DNA from: Sphingomonas sp. NBWT7
GTDB taxonomy: Bacteria; Pseudomonadota; Alphaproteobacteria; Sphingomonadales; Sphingomonadaceae
DNA length: 64,000 nt
Assembly (NCBI RefSeq): GCF_014217605.1
Contig: NZ_CP043639.1
Span: forward strand, 519,501-583,500
Reading direction: 5' to 3'
Part shown: in pieces, positions 45,772 through 55,698 of the stretch
Layout of the letters: every line of letters starts with the position of its first letter
Numbering within the stretch: the first letter of the stretch is position 1
Made by a program: the position numbers and the translations under genes
The notes under the pieces: generated by a model
The model's database searches: none
The model's input: the letters and a program-made list of their open reading frames with translations, nothing else
What the model was told of the DNA's origin: nothing

Positions 45772-46952
45772 CCGATGCCGGGACAATCGTCCGCGTCGCC
45801 GCACGCGGAGAGGGAATAACCGGCGATGGGCGACCGGTGCCCTTCGCCGCGCCGGGTGACCGAATCGATGCGGGGGGTGCGCTCGAATGGGGCGCGCACC
45901 ATCAGACGCCGCCGTGCCGCCACTTTCCCGAGTGCGGCGGCTGCCAGTTGCAGCATCTCGACGACGTAAGCTGGAGCGGCTTCATCGTCGACCGGATCGC
46001 GGGGGCGCTCGAGGCGCAGGGGCTGTCGGCCGATATCCGCCCGCCGGCGCTGTCGCCGCCGCGCACGCGCCGTCGCGCGACACTGCATGCCGAGCCGTCG
46101 GGCCGGATCGGCTTCTCGATCGAGAAAAGTCACGCGATCGTCGACCTGCAGGAATGCCATGTCCTGGCGCCTGAATTGTTCGCGCTCGTCGCGCCGCTGC
46201 GGCGCCTGATCCACGTGCTGCGTCCTAAGCGGCGGCTCGATATCCACCTGACGCTGGCTGATCAGGGCGTGGACTTGCTGATCATCGGGATCATGCCGCA
46301 GGGGTTGAAGGCGGCGGAGGCGATCACCGCCTTTGCCGAGGCGAATCGGCTTGCGCGGATCGCCTTCGACGAAGGCTTTGGTCCCGAGGTGCGCTGGGAG
46401 CCCGAGGCGGTGACGGTGACGCTAGGCGGCGTCCCCGTGCCCCTGCCGCCCGCCTCGTTCCTGCAAGCGACGCGCGAGGGGGAGGCGGCGCTGGTTTCGG
46501 CGGTGCGCGCGATCGTCGGTGAGGCGGGTGTCGTCGCCGACCTGTTCGCCGGGCTTGGCACCTTCGCGCTCGCGCTGCCGGGGCGCGTCTATGCTGCGGA
46601 GGGGGGACGGGAGCCGGTCAGCGCGCTCAAGGCGGCGGCGGGGCGCGCGCAGCGGCCCGTGTTCACCGAACATCGCGACCTGTACCGCCGGCCACTGACG
46701 GTTGCCGAACTCGACCGCTTCGGTGCGATCGTCATCGATCCACCGCGCGCCGGCGCGAAGGAGCAGGCGGCGGCGATCGCGGCGGCGCGCGGCCCGAAGC
46801 TCGCCTACGTGTCGTGCAATCCGAGCAGCTTCGCACGCGACATCAAGACGATGGTGGCCGGCGGCTGGACGGTCGACTGGATTCAGCCGGTCGGCCAGTT
46901 CCGCTGGTCGACGCACGTCGAGCTGGCGGCAAGCCTTAGCAAGCGTCCCTAA
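45762..46952 (+). CDS. rlmD: RNA 5-methyluridine methyltransferase, RlmD/RlmC/TrmA family
   Basis: The 396-residue SAM enzyme has a short TRAM-like N-terminus, the Fe-S cysteines in [15 protein letters not shown] (C52, C58, C61) plus C near 124 (LQECHVL), the SAM motif [24 protein letters not shown] and [14 protein letters not shown] with the nucleophilic cysteine of the family. It methylates uridine in rRNA, most like RlmD or RlmC; the exact site cannot be assigned. It converges on truA with a four-base overlap. Confidence 0.9.
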   Translation: MSLTDAGTIVRVAARGEGITGDGRPVPFAAPGDRIDAGGALEWGAHHQTPPCRHFPECGGCQLQHLDDVSWSGFIVDRIAGALEAQGLSADIRPPALSPPRTRRRATLHAEPSGRIGFSIEKSHAIVDLQECHVLAPELFALVAPLRRLIHVLRPKRRLDIHLTLADQGVDLLIIGIMPQGLKAAEAITAFAEANRLARIAFDEGFGPEVRWEPEAVTVTLGGVPVPLPPASFLQATREGEAALVSAVRAIVGEAGVVADLFAGLGTFALALPGRVYAAEGGREPVSALKAAAGRAQRPVFTEHRDLYRRPLTVAELDRFGAIVIDPPRAGAKEQAAAIAAARGPKLAYVSCNPSSFARDIKTMVAGGWTVDWIQPVGQFRWSTHVELAASLSKRP

Positions 46953-47692
46953 GCGGGGTAACTGGCGGCTACGAAGTAGAGCCCGTCGGGCGGCGCGTTG
47001 AGCCCGAGGCGGGCGCGGTCGCGTGCCTCCAACGCATTGCGCAGATCGTCCGCGCTCCAACGCCCGAGCCCAACCTGCGCGATGCTGCCCACCATCGAGC
47101 GCACCTGATGGTGGAGGAACGAGCGTGCCGCCGCCGCGATCGTGATGCGATCGCCGGTGCGCGTGACAATGAGCCGGTCGAGCGTCTTGACCGGACTCGC
47201 CGCCTGGCAGCGCGCCGAACGGAAGGTGGTGAAATCTTGCAGCCCCACCAGCGCCTGCGCCGCGGCGTGCATTGCCGCGGCGTCGAGCGGCTGCGCGACG
47301 TGCCACGCAAGCCCCTTCTGCCAGGTGAGCGGCGCGCGGCGGTTGACGATATGATATTCGTACGCGCGTCCGGTGCACGAGAAACGCGCGTGCCAATCGT
47401 CGGCGACCTCGGTGCAGGCGAGGACCGCGACGGGGGCGGGGCGCAGCCGCGCGTTGAGCGCTTCGCCAAGGCGGAACGCACCGATCGGCTTGGCGATATC
47501 GAGGTGCGCGCGCATCGCCGCGCCGTGGACGCCGGCATCGGTGCGCCCCGCCGCGTGGACGGTCGTGCGCTCACCGGTGACGGCAAAGGCGGCGTCCTCG
47601 ATCGCCTGCTGCACGCTGGGGCCGTGATCCTGCCGCTGCCAGCCCATGAAGGGGCGGCCGTCGAACTCGACCGTCAGCGCGTAACGCGTCAC
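46949..47692 (-). CDS. truA: tRNA pseudouridine(38-40) synthase
   Basis: TruA modifies the anticodon arm of many tRNAs. The 247-residue protein has [13 protein letters not shown], the catalytic aspartate D52 in [22 protein letters not shown] and [11 protein letters not shown]. It starts at GTG overlapping the fmt stop (GTGA), so fmt-truA is a coupled pair. Confidence 0.97.
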   Translation of the reverse strand: MTRYALTVEFDGRPFMGWQRQDHGPSVQQAIEDAAFAVTGERTTVHAAGRTDAGVHGAAMRAHLDIAKPIGAFRLGEALNARLRPAPVAVLACTEVADDWHARFSCTGRAYEYHIVNRRAPLTWQKGLAWHVAQPLDAAAMHAAAQALVGLQDFTTFRSARCQAASPVKTLDRLIVTRTGDRITIAAAARSFLHHQVRSMVGSIAQVGLGRWSADDLRNALEARDRARLGLNAPPDGLYFVAASYPA

Positions 47693-48612
47693 AATCGCAT
47701 GCCAACGGGAATGGCGAAGCCGCGCAGTAGTTGGTCGACAGACATCACGCCGCGACCGGCGCGTTGCACCAGCGTCGGGCGGATGGCACCGGGCGCGCAG
47801 GCGATGGTGAGACGGTCATCGAGCACGACGCCCGGCTTGGCAGTGCCGTCGTTCGCCTGATCCGACGACTCGACTACGTCAGCGGCAAGCAGGCGGATCC
47901 GCTCGCCCGAAACGTCGATCCACGCGCCGGGCGGATTGAAGGCGCGCAGCTGCCGCTCGACCGCGGCGGCCTCCTGCTTGAAGTTGACCCGCAATTCCTC
48001 CTTGGCGACCTTGGCGGCGTAGGTGATGCCGCCGTCGGGCTGCGCGACCGGCGGATAGGCGTCGAGATCGGCGAGCACCGTCACCATCAGCGCCGCGCCC
48101 ATCGCGGCGAGCTCGGCACTGAGCTCGCCGGTCGTCTTGCCGCCGATCAAAGTTCGGCCCTCGAGCCGGACAGGGCCGGTATCGAGCCCCGCTTCCATCT
48201 GCATGATGCCGACACCCGTCTCGACGTCGCCGGCGAGCACCGCGCGGTGGATCGGCGCCGCGCCGCGCCAGCGCGGCAGGAGCGAGCCGTGGATGTTGAG
48301 GCAGCCATGGCGCGGCGCAGCGAGGATCGGCTGCGGCAGGATGAGGCCATAGGCGGCGACCACCGCGACGTCTGCGCCTAGAGCGGCGAACGCCTCCTGC
48401 TCCGCCGCACCACGCAGCGACGTGGGCGTGCGTACCGAAATGCCGAGCGCCTCGGCGCGCTGATGGACGGGGGAGGGGACGAGTGCGCGACCGCGCCGGC
48501 CGCCTGGGCGCGGCGGCTGACTGTAGGCAGCTACGATGTCGTGCCCCGCCGCAACCAGCGCGTCGAGCGCCGGCACCGCGAATTCGGGCGTACCCATGAA
48601 GACGATCCGCAT
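47689..48612 (-). CDS. fmt: Methionyl-tRNA formyltransferase
   Basis: Fmt formylates initiator Met-tRNA. The 307-residue protein begins [16 protein letters not shown], with [20 protein letters not shown] containing the catalytic asparagine and histidine, and an OB-like C-terminal domain ([14 protein letters not shown]). def, which later removes the formyl group, lies close by at 49297 on the other strand. Confidence 0.97.
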   Translation of the reverse strand: MRIVFMGTPEFAVPALDALVAAGHDIVAAYSQPPRPGGRRGRALVPSPVHQRAEALGISVRTPTSLRGAAEQEAFAALGADVAVVAAYGLILPQPILAAPRHGCLNIHGSLLPRWRGAAPIHRAVLAGDVETGVGIMQMEAGLDTGPVRLEGRTLIGGKTTGELSAELAAMGAALMVTVLADLDAYPPVAQPDGGITYAAKVAKEELRVNFKQEAAAVERQLRAFNPPGAWIDVSGERIRLLAADVVESSDQANDGTAKPGVVLDDRLTIACAPGAIRPTLVQRAGRGVMSVDQLLRGFAIPVGMRL

Positions 48613-48668
48613 GGCGCGCGCTTCAACGCGCTGGCGCGGTCCGACGCAACCCCCTATCTGTTCCCTCG

Positions 48669-49265
48669 ATGGCATCACAGGAGATCGAGGCGCTGACGGG
48701 CGCGCTGGCGCGGCTGCCTGGCCTCGGGCCGCGGTCGGCACGGCGGGCGGTGCTGCATCTCGTCAAGAAGCGCGAAGGCGCGCTGATCCCTCTGCTCGCG
48801 GCGCTGCAGGCGGTAGACGAGCGGCTCGCCACCTGTTCGATATGCGGCAACGTCGACACCACCGATCCGTGCGCAATCTGCGCCGATGCGCGACGCGACG
48901 CGCGCGCGCTGTGTGTGGTGGAGGAGGTCGCGGACCTGTGGGCGCTTGATCGCTCGCGCCTGTTCCCGGGGCGATTCCACGTGCTCGGCGGGCGGCTGTC
49001 GGCGCTGGAGGGCGTGCGGCCGGAGGATCTTGCGATCGACCAACTCGTCCGGCGGATCGAGGCGGGCGGGATCGACGAGGTGGTGCTGGCGATGAATGCG
49101 ACGCTCGAAGGACAGACCACTGCCCACTACATCGCCGAGCGGCTCGAGCGTTTCCCGGTGCGCCTCACCCAATTGGCGCACGGGCTGCCGGTGGGGGGCG
49201 AGCTCGATTATCTCGATGAGGGGACGCTGGCGCAGGCGCTGCGGGCCCGACGTCCCGTAGCTTGA
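48669..49265 (+). CDS. recR: Recombination mediator RecR
   Basis: The 198-residue protein has the helix-hairpin-helix [20 protein letters not shown], four zinc cysteines in [16 protein letters not shown], a Toprim domain ([16 protein letters not shown]) and the Walker-like [10 protein letters not shown] end. RecR helps load RecA at gaps with RecO and RecF. It is separate here from dnaX-ybaB. Confidence 0.97.
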   Translation: MASQEIEALTGALARLPGLGPRSARRAVLHLVKKREGALIPLLAALQAVDERLATCSICGNVDTTDPCAICADARRDARALCVVEEVADLWALDRSRLFPGRFHVLGGRLSALEGVRPEDLAIDQLVRRIEAGGIDEVVLAMNATLEGQTTAHYIAERLERFPVRLTQLAHGLPVGGELDYLDEGTLAQALRARRPVA

Positions 49266-49296
49266 TTCGGCGGCGCGCGACCAATATCTGGCGCGC

Positions 49297-49833
49297 ATGG
49301 CCGTACTTCCCATCGTCGAGATTCCCGATCCGCGTCTTCGCCTCGTCTGCGCCCCCGTCGAGACGATCGACGATGACGTGCGTCAGCTCGCCAACAACAT
49401 GATCGACACGATGTACGACGCCCGCGGGATCGGGCTGGCCGCGATCCAGGTTGGCGTCGCGCGCCGCGTGGTGGTGATCGACCTTCAGGAGCGCGTCACC
49501 GAGGACGAGGAGAAGCCCGAAGCCGTTCGTGATCCGAAGGTGTTCATCAATCCGGAGCTCGTCTCGGTATCCGAGGAAACGTCGCGCTATAGCGAGGGGT
49601 GCCTCTCGATCCCCGAGCAATATGCCGAGGTCGAGCGGCCCGCGAGCTGCCGCGTCGCGTGGCTCGACCTCGAAGGGGCGCGACACGAGGAAGAGATGAG
49701 CGGGCTGATGGCGACGTGCATGCAGCACGAGATCGACCATCTGAACGGTGTTCTCTTTATCGACCATATCACGCGTTTGAAGCGCGACATGCTGCTCAAG
49801 AAGCTGGCGAAGATGCGCAAGAACGCCGCCTGA
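49297..49833 (+). CDS. def: Peptide deformylase
   Basis: The 178-residue enzyme removes the N-formyl group from nascent proteins. Motif 1 GIGLAAIQVG, motif 2 EGCLSIPEQYAEV with the metal-binding cysteine and motif 3 QHEIDHLNGVLF with two histidines are intact. The core is of the type I class. Confidence 0.97.
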   Translation: MAVLPIVEIPDPRLRLVCAPVETIDDDVRQLANNMIDTMYDARGIGLAAIQVGVARRVVVIDLQERVTEDEEKPEAVRDPKVFINPELVSVSEETSRYSEGCLSIPEQYAEVERPASCRVAWLDLEGARHEEEMSGLMATCMQHEIDHLNGVLFIDHITRLKRDMLLKKLAKMRKNAA

Positions 49834-49896
49834 TCGCGCTTGCCCGCACGCTTAGCGGCGGGTAGGTTCGCGCTTCGTTCTTGTGCGGGGTGCGGT

Positions 49897-51282
49897 GTGG
49901 ATCCGGTCGTTGTCGTTTTCGTGATCCTCGCGCTGCTCGCCGGTCTCGCGGCGGGTTGGTGGCTCGCGAGCCGCGGCGTTGTCGTGCTGCGTGCCGAGCG
50001 CGACGCGCGCGCCGAGGAGGCCAAGCGCGCGATCGTCGATCTCGCCGGCGTGGAGGAGCGCGCACGAACGGCCGACAGCCTCCGCGCCGAACTGGCGGCG
50101 GTTCGCGCCGACCGCGACGGCGCGCGTGGCGACGTTGCGCGGCTCGAGGCCGAGGCGCGCGGGTTCGATGCGCGGCTGGCCGAGCTGCGCGAGGCGAAGG
50201 ATGCGCTAACGGCGCAGTTCAGCCAGGTCGGCCAGACCTTGCTCGCCGAAGCGCAGGACCGCTTCCTGCAACGCGCCACCGAGCGGTTTCGCGAATCGGA
50301 AGAGACCGCCGGACAGAATCTTCGCGCGATGCTCCAGCCGGTCAGTGATCGTCTGCAACGTTACGAGGAGGGGGTCGCCAAGGTCGAGGCGGAGCGGCGC
50401 GACGCCTTCGGGGAGCTGCGCGGACAAATCGAGCAGATGCGCGTCGGGCAGGAGTCGGTGCGGAGCGAAGCCGCCAAGCTCGTCAACGCGTTGCGCAATG
50501 CACCAAAGGCGCGCGGCCGCTGGGGCGAGCAGCAGCTGCGCAACGTGCTGGAGAGTTGCGGGCTGTCCGAACACGCCGATTTCGCGACCGAAGTGTCGGT
50601 GACCGATGCTGACGGCGCGCGTTTTCGCCCCGACGTGATCGTGCGCATACCCGGCGGCAAATCGTTAGTGATCGATGCCAAGGTGTCGCTCAACGCCTAT
50701 CAGGACGCGTTCGGTGCGGTCGACGAAACCGAACGGCTCGCCGGGTTGACGGCGCATGCGGCTGCGATGCGCGCGCACGTTAACGGGTTGGGCGCCAAGG
50801 CCTATTGGAACCAGTTCGACGATGCGCCCGACTATGTCGTGATGTTCGTGCCGGGTGAGCATTTCCTGTCCGCGGCACTCGAGCACGATCCGGTGCTGTG
50901 GGACTATGCGTTCGAGCGCAAGGTGCTGCTCGCCACGCCGACCAACCTGATCGCGATCGCTCGCACCGTCGCGGCGGTATGGCGGCAGGAGATGCTGGCG
51001 AAGGAGGCGCGAGAAATCGCGCAGCTCGGCAAGGATCTCTACGCGCGCCTGGCGACGATGGGGGGCCATGTCGCGAAGCTCGGCAAGAACCTCGACACCG
51101 CGATGAGCGCGTACAACCAATTCGTCGGCAGTCTTGAATCGCAGGTGCTGACGCAGGCGCGGCGCTTCGAGACGCTCAAGATCGACACTGCTGGCAAGAG
51201 CATCGAGTCGCTGCCGGTCGGCGAGCAGAATGCACGCGCGCTGACCAAGCTGGTCGGCGGCATGGACGAGGCAGCGGAGTAG
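49897..51282 (+). CDS. rmuC: DNA recombination protein RmuC
   Basis: From GTG (GGGGTGCG upstream) the product has 461 residues. An N-terminal membrane segment (VVVVFVILALLAGLAAGWWLA) is followed by a coiled coil (about 25-170) and the RmuC domain with GRWGEQQLRNVLE, PDVIVRIPGGKSLVIDAKVSLNAY and YVVMFVPGEHFLSAAL, a restriction-endonuclease-like core. RmuC limits inversion at short repeats. A TTG at 49840 would add 19 residues without homology. Confidence 0.93.
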   Translation: MDPVVVVFVILALLAGLAAGWWLASRGVVVLRAERDARAEEAKRAIVDLAGVEERARTADSLRAELAAVRADRDGARGDVARLEAEARGFDARLAELREAKDALTAQFSQVGQTLLAEAQDRFLQRATERFRESEETAGQNLRAMLQPVSDRLQRYEEGVAKVEAERRDAFGELRGQIEQMRVGQESVRSEAAKLVNALRNAPKARGRWGEQQLRNVLESCGLSEHADFATEVSVTDADGARFRPDVIVRIPGGKSLVIDAKVSLNAYQDAFGAVDETERLAGLTAHAAAMRAHVNGLGAKAYWNQFDDAPDYVVMFVPGEHFLSAALEHDPVLWDYAFERKVLLATPTNLIAIARTVAAVWRQEMLAKEAREIAQLGKDLYARLATMGGHVAKLGKNLDTAMSAYNQFVGSLESQVLTQARRFETLKIDTAGKSIESLPVGEQNARALTKLVGGMDEAAE

Positions 51283-51332
51283 GGATTCTCCGATACGCCG
51301 TCAGGGCGCCGACGGAGTCGACGGCGAGGGTG

Positions 51333-51938
51333 TTATCCGCGCAACGTAGAGGCGGCGCGCGCCTTGGCCTCTATTTCCTCCGGTGTGCCGCCGGCGACCC
51401 AGCTGCCACCCACGCACAGCACGCGATCGAACGCGAGCCACGTCGTGGCGGTGTCCTCAGTGATGCCGCCGGTGGGGCAGAAGCGGCACTGGTAGAAGGG
51501 AGCGGCGAGCGCCTTGAGCGCCTTTAGGCCGCCCGACGTTTCCGCCGGGAAGAACTTGAAATGCGTCAGCCCGAGGTCGAGCCCGCGCATGATGTCACCC
51601 GCCGTCGCAACGCCGGGGAGATAGGGCACGCCGCTGGCGACGATCGGCGCGGCGAGCCGCTCGGTCAGCCCGGGAGATACGATGAACTCGGCGCCGGCGT
51701 CCATCACCGCCTCGAACTGCTCGACCGAGACGACGGTGCCGGCGCCGACGATCGCGCCGGGCACACGCTTCATCTCGCGGATCGCGTCGAGCGCGGCGGG
51801 TGTGCGCAGCGTTACTTCAAGCACGAAGAGCCCACCGGCGACGAGCGCCTCGGCAAGCGGCCGCGCCGCCGAAAGATCGTCGATCACCAAGACGGGAATG
51901 ACGGGCGCGGTGCGCATGATGTCGTCGATCGTGGTCAT
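51333..51938 (-). CDS. eda: 2-keto-3-deoxy-6-phosphogluconate aldolase
   Basis: Eda splits KDPG into pyruvate and glyceraldehyde 3-phosphate, the last step of the Entner-Doudoroff pathway. The 201-residue class I aldolase has VLVIDDLSAARPLAEAL, EVTLRTPAALDAI with the active glutamate, GAGTV, and the Schiff-base lysine in THFKFFPAE. It overlaps glk by ATGA. Confidence 0.96.
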   Translation of the reverse strand: MTTIDDIMRTAPVIPVLVIDDLSAARPLAEALVAGGLFVLEVTLRTPAALDAIREMKRVPGAIVGAGTVVSVEQFEAVMDAGAEFIVSPGLTERLAAPIVASGVPYLPGVATAGDIMRGLDLGLTHFKFFPAETSGGLKALKALAAPFYQCRFCPTGGITEDTATTWLAFDRVLCVGGSWVAGGTPEEIEAKARAASTLRG

Positions 51939-52903
51939 GCGCCATGTTCCTGCGCGAAGGCGGCCGCCGCCCCGAACAGGCCCGGCTGCGGATGGGTGAT
52001 GAGCTTGACCGGGATGCCGGCCATCATCGACTGAAACCGCCCCTTGGCAACGAAGCGCTGGTCGAAACCCGATCGGATCAGCCGGTCCTTGATGCGCAGG
52101 CCGAGCCCGCCGGCGATGACGACGCCGTTCGCGCCGTGCGCCAGCGCGAGATCCCCGGCGGTGGCGCCAAGCGCGAGGCAGAAGCGATCGAGCGCGGCGA
52201 GGGCGATCGCATCCGTGCCCTCGAGCGCCTCGCGCCAGATCGCCTTGTCGTCGCGCGTCGGCACGGGCCGCCCCTCCATCTCGGCTAGCGTCTCGTAGAT
52301 CGCGACGATGCCGGGCCCGGCGCAGATCCGCTCGGCCGACACGCGCGTGAAGGTGCGGCGCAGGCGCTTCAGGATCGCGTCCTCGATCGGATCGAGCGGC
52401 GCATAGTCGACGTGCCCGCCCTCGGTCGGCAGGACGTGATAGCCGGCATCGGTTCGGAAAACCTGCGCAACACCCAATCCGGTACCTGGACCGCACACCG
52501 TGGTGACGCCGCGCTCGGGCAGCGGCGTATCGGGGCCGCACAGATGCTCGAAGGCGGCGGCGGGGAGTTGCGCTACTGCGTGGCCGATCGCGCCGAAATC
52601 GTTGACGATCGTGTAGGTTTCCGCGCCTAGCCGCTCGGGGATCAGCGACGGGCGGATGACCCACGGATTGTTGGTCAGCCGGATGACGTCGCCAGTGATC
52701 GGCGAGGCGACGGCGATCGCCGCTGCGCGCGGTACCGGGCGGTCGAGCTTCTTCTCGAATGCCTGCCACGCCGTCTGCAGGCTGGCGTGTTCTGCAGTCT
52801 GAAGCGTGACGGGCTCGCCAAGCGCAGTGACGCGGCCGTCGGCGACCTCGGCGATCGCGAAGCGAGCGTGCGTCCCGCCGATATCAACCGCTACGACGTC
52901 CAT
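51935..52903 (-). CDS. glk: Glucokinase
   Basis: Glk phosphorylates glucose with ATP. Started at the ATG with GAAGGA five bases upstream, it has 322 residues: VAVDIGGTHARFAIAE (ATP phosphate loop), IVNDFGAIGHAV with the catalytic aspartate, CGPGTGLGVAQVF, LPTEGGHVDYAP and IAGGLGLRIKD. An ATG four codons upstream is the alternative. It sits between edd and eda, supplying substrate for the same pathway. Confidence 0.96.
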   Translation of the reverse strand: MDVVAVDIGGTHARFAIAEVADGRVTALGEPVTLQTAEHASLQTAWQAFEKKLDRPVPRAAAIAVASPITGDVIRLTNNPWVIRPSLIPERLGAETYTIVNDFGAIGHAVAQLPAAAFEHLCGPDTPLPERGVTTVCGPGTGLGVAQVFRTDAGYHVLPTEGGHVDYAPLDPIEDAILKRLRRTFTRVSAERICAGPGIVAIYETLAEMEGRPVPTRDDKAIWREALEGTDAIALAALDRFCLALGATAGDLALAHGANGVVIAGGLGLRIKDRLIRSGFDQRFVAKGRFQSMMAGIPVKLITHPQPGLFGAAAAFAQEHGA

Positions 52904-52919
52904 CGCATCCTTCATCGAT

Positions 52920-54746
52920 CTAGAGCCCGGCGCCGGCAAGGATAGCGGACGCCCCGCGTTCGGCCTCATCTGCCTGGCCGCGGAACAGGCCGAACAGCTC
53001 GCGCCCGAACCCGTCGGCTGCCGCCGGAGCGGAGGCTGGCAGCCGGGCCGCCCATTCGTCGGCGCCGACCAGCGCATCGAGCGTGCCAGCGACTGCATCG
53101 ACACGGATTATATCGCCGTCGCGGATCAGACCGATTGCGCCGCCGACGCCGTCGGCACCGGGCAACGCTTCGGGCGAGACGTGGATCGCCGCCGGTACCT
53201 TCCCCGAGGCTCCCGACATCCGCCCATCGGTAACCAAGGCAACGCGGAACCCCCTGTTCTGCAGCACGCCGAGCGGCGGCGTGAGCTTGTGCAGTTCGGG
53301 CATGCCGTTGGCGCGCGGACCCTGGAAGCGGACGACGACGACGACGTCGCGATCGAGTTCGCCGCGCTGGAACGCCGCCAGCACTTCTGTCTGATCGGCG
53401 AACACGGCGGCAGGCGCTTCGACGATCCAGCGATCGCGCTCCACTGCCGATACCTTGATGCAGGCGCGGCCGATGTTGCCGGCTAGGATCCGCATTCCGC
53501 CATCGGGGGAGAATGGATCGGCCGGGGTGCGCAGGATCGTAGGGTCGCCGCTCGGGCCGGGGTCGCGCCAAGCGAGGGTGTCGCCTTCCAGCATCGGCTT
53601 GGAGGCGGCGTCGGCGAGCGTGCCGCTGCCGGCCGTCAGAATATCGCCGTGCAAATGGCCGCTCGCCAGCAATTCGCGGATCACGAACGCCATGCCGCCC
53701 GCCGCTTCGAAGCCGTTCACGTCCGCCGCGCCGTTGGGATAGACGCGGGCGATCAGCGGCACCGCGCTCGACAGCCGGTCCATGTCCTCCCAGTCAATTA
53801 CGACGCCGGCGGCGCGCGCGATTGCGGGGAGGTGTAGCAGGTGATTCGTCGAGCCGCCGGTGGCGAGCAGCCCCACCGCGGCGTTGACGATCGCGCGCTC
53901 GTCGACGCAATGGCCGATCGGGCGATAGTCCGATCCGCGCCAGCCGAGCTCGGCGAGGCGATGCACTGCGGCGCGGGTCAGCGCCTGGCGCAGCTTGGTG
54001 CCCGGATTGACGAAAGCGGCACCGGGGATGTGCAGCCCCATCACCTCCATCATCATCTGATTGGTGTTGGCGGTTCCGAAGAAGGTGCAGGTGCCCTGCG
54101 TGTGATAGGCGGCGATCTCGCTGTCGAGCAGTTCCGCGCGATCTGCCTCGCCGCTGGCGTAGCGCTCGCGCACCGTCGCCTTGGCCTTGTTCGACAGACC
54201 CGACGGCATCGGACCACCCGGCACCAGCAGCATCGGCAGGTGGCCGAAGCGCAGCGCCCCCATCAGCAGGCCGGGAACGATCTTGTCGCAGATGCCGAGC
54301 AGCAAGGCGCCTTCGAACGTGCCATGGCTGAGCGCGATCGCGGTGGACAGCGCGATCGTGTCGCGGCTGAACAGCGACAGCTCCATCCCGGCATAACCCT
54401 GCGTCACGCCGTCGCACATCGCCGGTACGCCGCCCGCGACCTGTGCCGTCGCGCCGACTTCGCGCGCCCAGACCTTCATCTGCTCCGGGTAGCGATAATA
54501 GACCGCGTGCGCCGAGAGCATGTCGTTGTAGGCGGTGACGATGCCGATGTTCATCGCCTGACCGGCCTTCATTGCCGGGCGGTCCTCTTCCGTCCCGGCA
54601 TAGGCGTGGGCAAGGTTGGCGCAGCCGAGCATTGGGCGGCCGATCCACTGGTCGCGCTCGCGAGTGAGGAGATCGAGATAGCGCGCCCGGCTTTGCCGTG
54701 AGCGCTCGACGATCCGATCGGTAACTGCACTGACGACGGGGTTCAT
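52920..54746 (-). CDS. edd: 6-phosphogluconate dehydratase
   Basis: Edd makes KDPG from 6-phosphogluconate with a [4Fe-4S] cluster. The 608-residue protein has [42 protein letters not shown] and [18 protein letters not shown], giving the cluster cysteines, and [21 protein letters not shown]. It is longer than IlvD, as expected. The 144-base upstream gap includes a short ATACGTAT palindrome (54858-54865) that could be an operator. Confidence 0.97.
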   Translation of the reverse strand: MNPVVSAVTDRIVERSRQSRARYLDLLTRERDQWIGRPMLGCANLAHAYAGTEEDRPAMKAGQAMNIGIVTAYNDMLSAHAVYYRYPEQMKVWAREVGATAQVAGGVPAMCDGVTQGYAGMELSLFSRDTIALSTAIALSHGTFEGALLLGICDKIVPGLLMGALRFGHLPMLLVPGGPMPSGLSNKAKATVRERYASGEADRAELLDSEIAAYHTQGTCTFFGTANTNQMMMEVMGLHIPGAAFVNPGTKLRQALTRAAVHRLAELGWRGSDYRPIGHCVDERAIVNAAVGLLATGGSTNHLLHLPAIARAAGVVIDWEDMDRLSSAVPLIARVYPNGAADVNGFEAAGGMAFVIRELLASGHLHGDILTAGSGTLADAASKPMLEGDTLAWRDPGPSGDPTILRTPADPFSPDGGMRILAGNIGRACIKVSAVERDRWIVEAPAAVFADQTEVLAAFQRGELDRDVVVVVRFQGPRANGMPELHKLTPPLGVLQNRGFRVALVTDGRMSGASGKVPAAIHVSPEALPGADGVGGAIGLIRDGDIIRVDAVAGTLDALVGADEWAARLPASAPAAADGFGRELFGLFRGQADEAERGASAILAGAGL

Positions 54747-54890
54747 CGTTCCCTTTCCCGTTCACCCCGCTCGAACGCCGGATCATGCCAACTGGTGCCC
54801 GTATCAGCGACGAGCGACCGCGACCTCAGCCCGAGCACGCCCGTCGACGCAAATCGAATACGTATGCGCCGGCCTAACCCTACCAGCGCG

Positions 54891-55601
54891 TCACTCCGCC
54901 CAGTGGATGTCGACCGGCAGCTCGGCATCGGCCAGCACGCGGCCAATCGGATAGCGCGAGCCTGTGCCCTGCTTGATCGCATCCTCGATCACCTTGCGCT
55001 TGGCGGCGCCGGTAACCGCGATCATCAGCGCCTTCGCCGAAATGATCCCAGCGCGCGACAGCGACACGCGCGGCACCGGTGCCTCCTGCGGCAGCGGATC
55101 GGGTATCACCCCGAGCGCGCGGCGCTCGCGCGGGCCGTTCAGCGCTTCCTCGAAGTCAGGCCCGGGGAAGATCGATGCGGTATGGCCGTCGCCGCCGACG
55201 CCGAGCAGACAGAGATCGAGCGGCCAGTGCAGGTCCTGCATCAGCGCATCGGCCGACCGGCCCGCCGCCTTGTAGTCGGCGGTCGCGGAGGGGACGATCG
55301 GCATGACGCGTGCGCCCTTCGGAATGAACGTCTTGCCGATCATCGTCACGTTGCTGAGCGGATCGCCCAGCGCCACGATCCGCTCGTCAGTCGGCACGAT
55401 CGTGACGCGCTTCCAGTCGAGCTTGGCGGCGGCGAGCTTCTGATAGATCGGTACCGGCGTCTTCCCGCCGGCGAGCGCGACTACCGCGGCACCGCGCGCC
55501 TCGATCGCGCTCTCGATGATGAACTGCACGTCACCCGCGACGGCCGCCGCCATCTCGGCCGCGTCGTCATATTCCCACCATTCGATCTCGTCGCTCATCA
55601 T
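54891..55601 (-). CDS. pgl: 6-phosphogluconolactonase
   Basis: Pgl hydrolyses 6-phosphogluconolactone between Zwf and Edd. The 236-residue protein (DevB type) has VVALAGGKTPVPIYQKL, IVPTDERIVALGDPLSN and the signature LLGVGGDGHTASIFPG. The start is uncertain: tandem ATGs at 55601/55598 or an upstream ATG at 55628. It follows zwf by 97 bases on the same strand. Confidence 0.94.
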   Translation of the reverse strand: MMSDEIEWWEYDDAAEMAAAVAGDVQFIIESAIEARGAAVVALAGGKTPVPIYQKLAAAKLDWKRVTIVPTDERIVALGDPLSNVTMIGKTFIPKGARVMPIVPSATADYKAAGRSADALMQDLHWPLDLCLLGVGGDGHTASIFPGPDFEEALNGPRERRALGVIPDPLPQEAPVPRVSLSRAGIISAKALMIAVTGAAKRKVIEDAIKQGTGSRYPIGRVLADAELPVDIHWAE

Positions 55602-55698
55602 TCTGCTTTCAAAAAATCTGTCGATCATGCGCTGCGAAGCGCGTGCACATTTGGACCTCAACGCTGGAAACGGCCGATCGCAGCGAAGGTTCGCTGGC

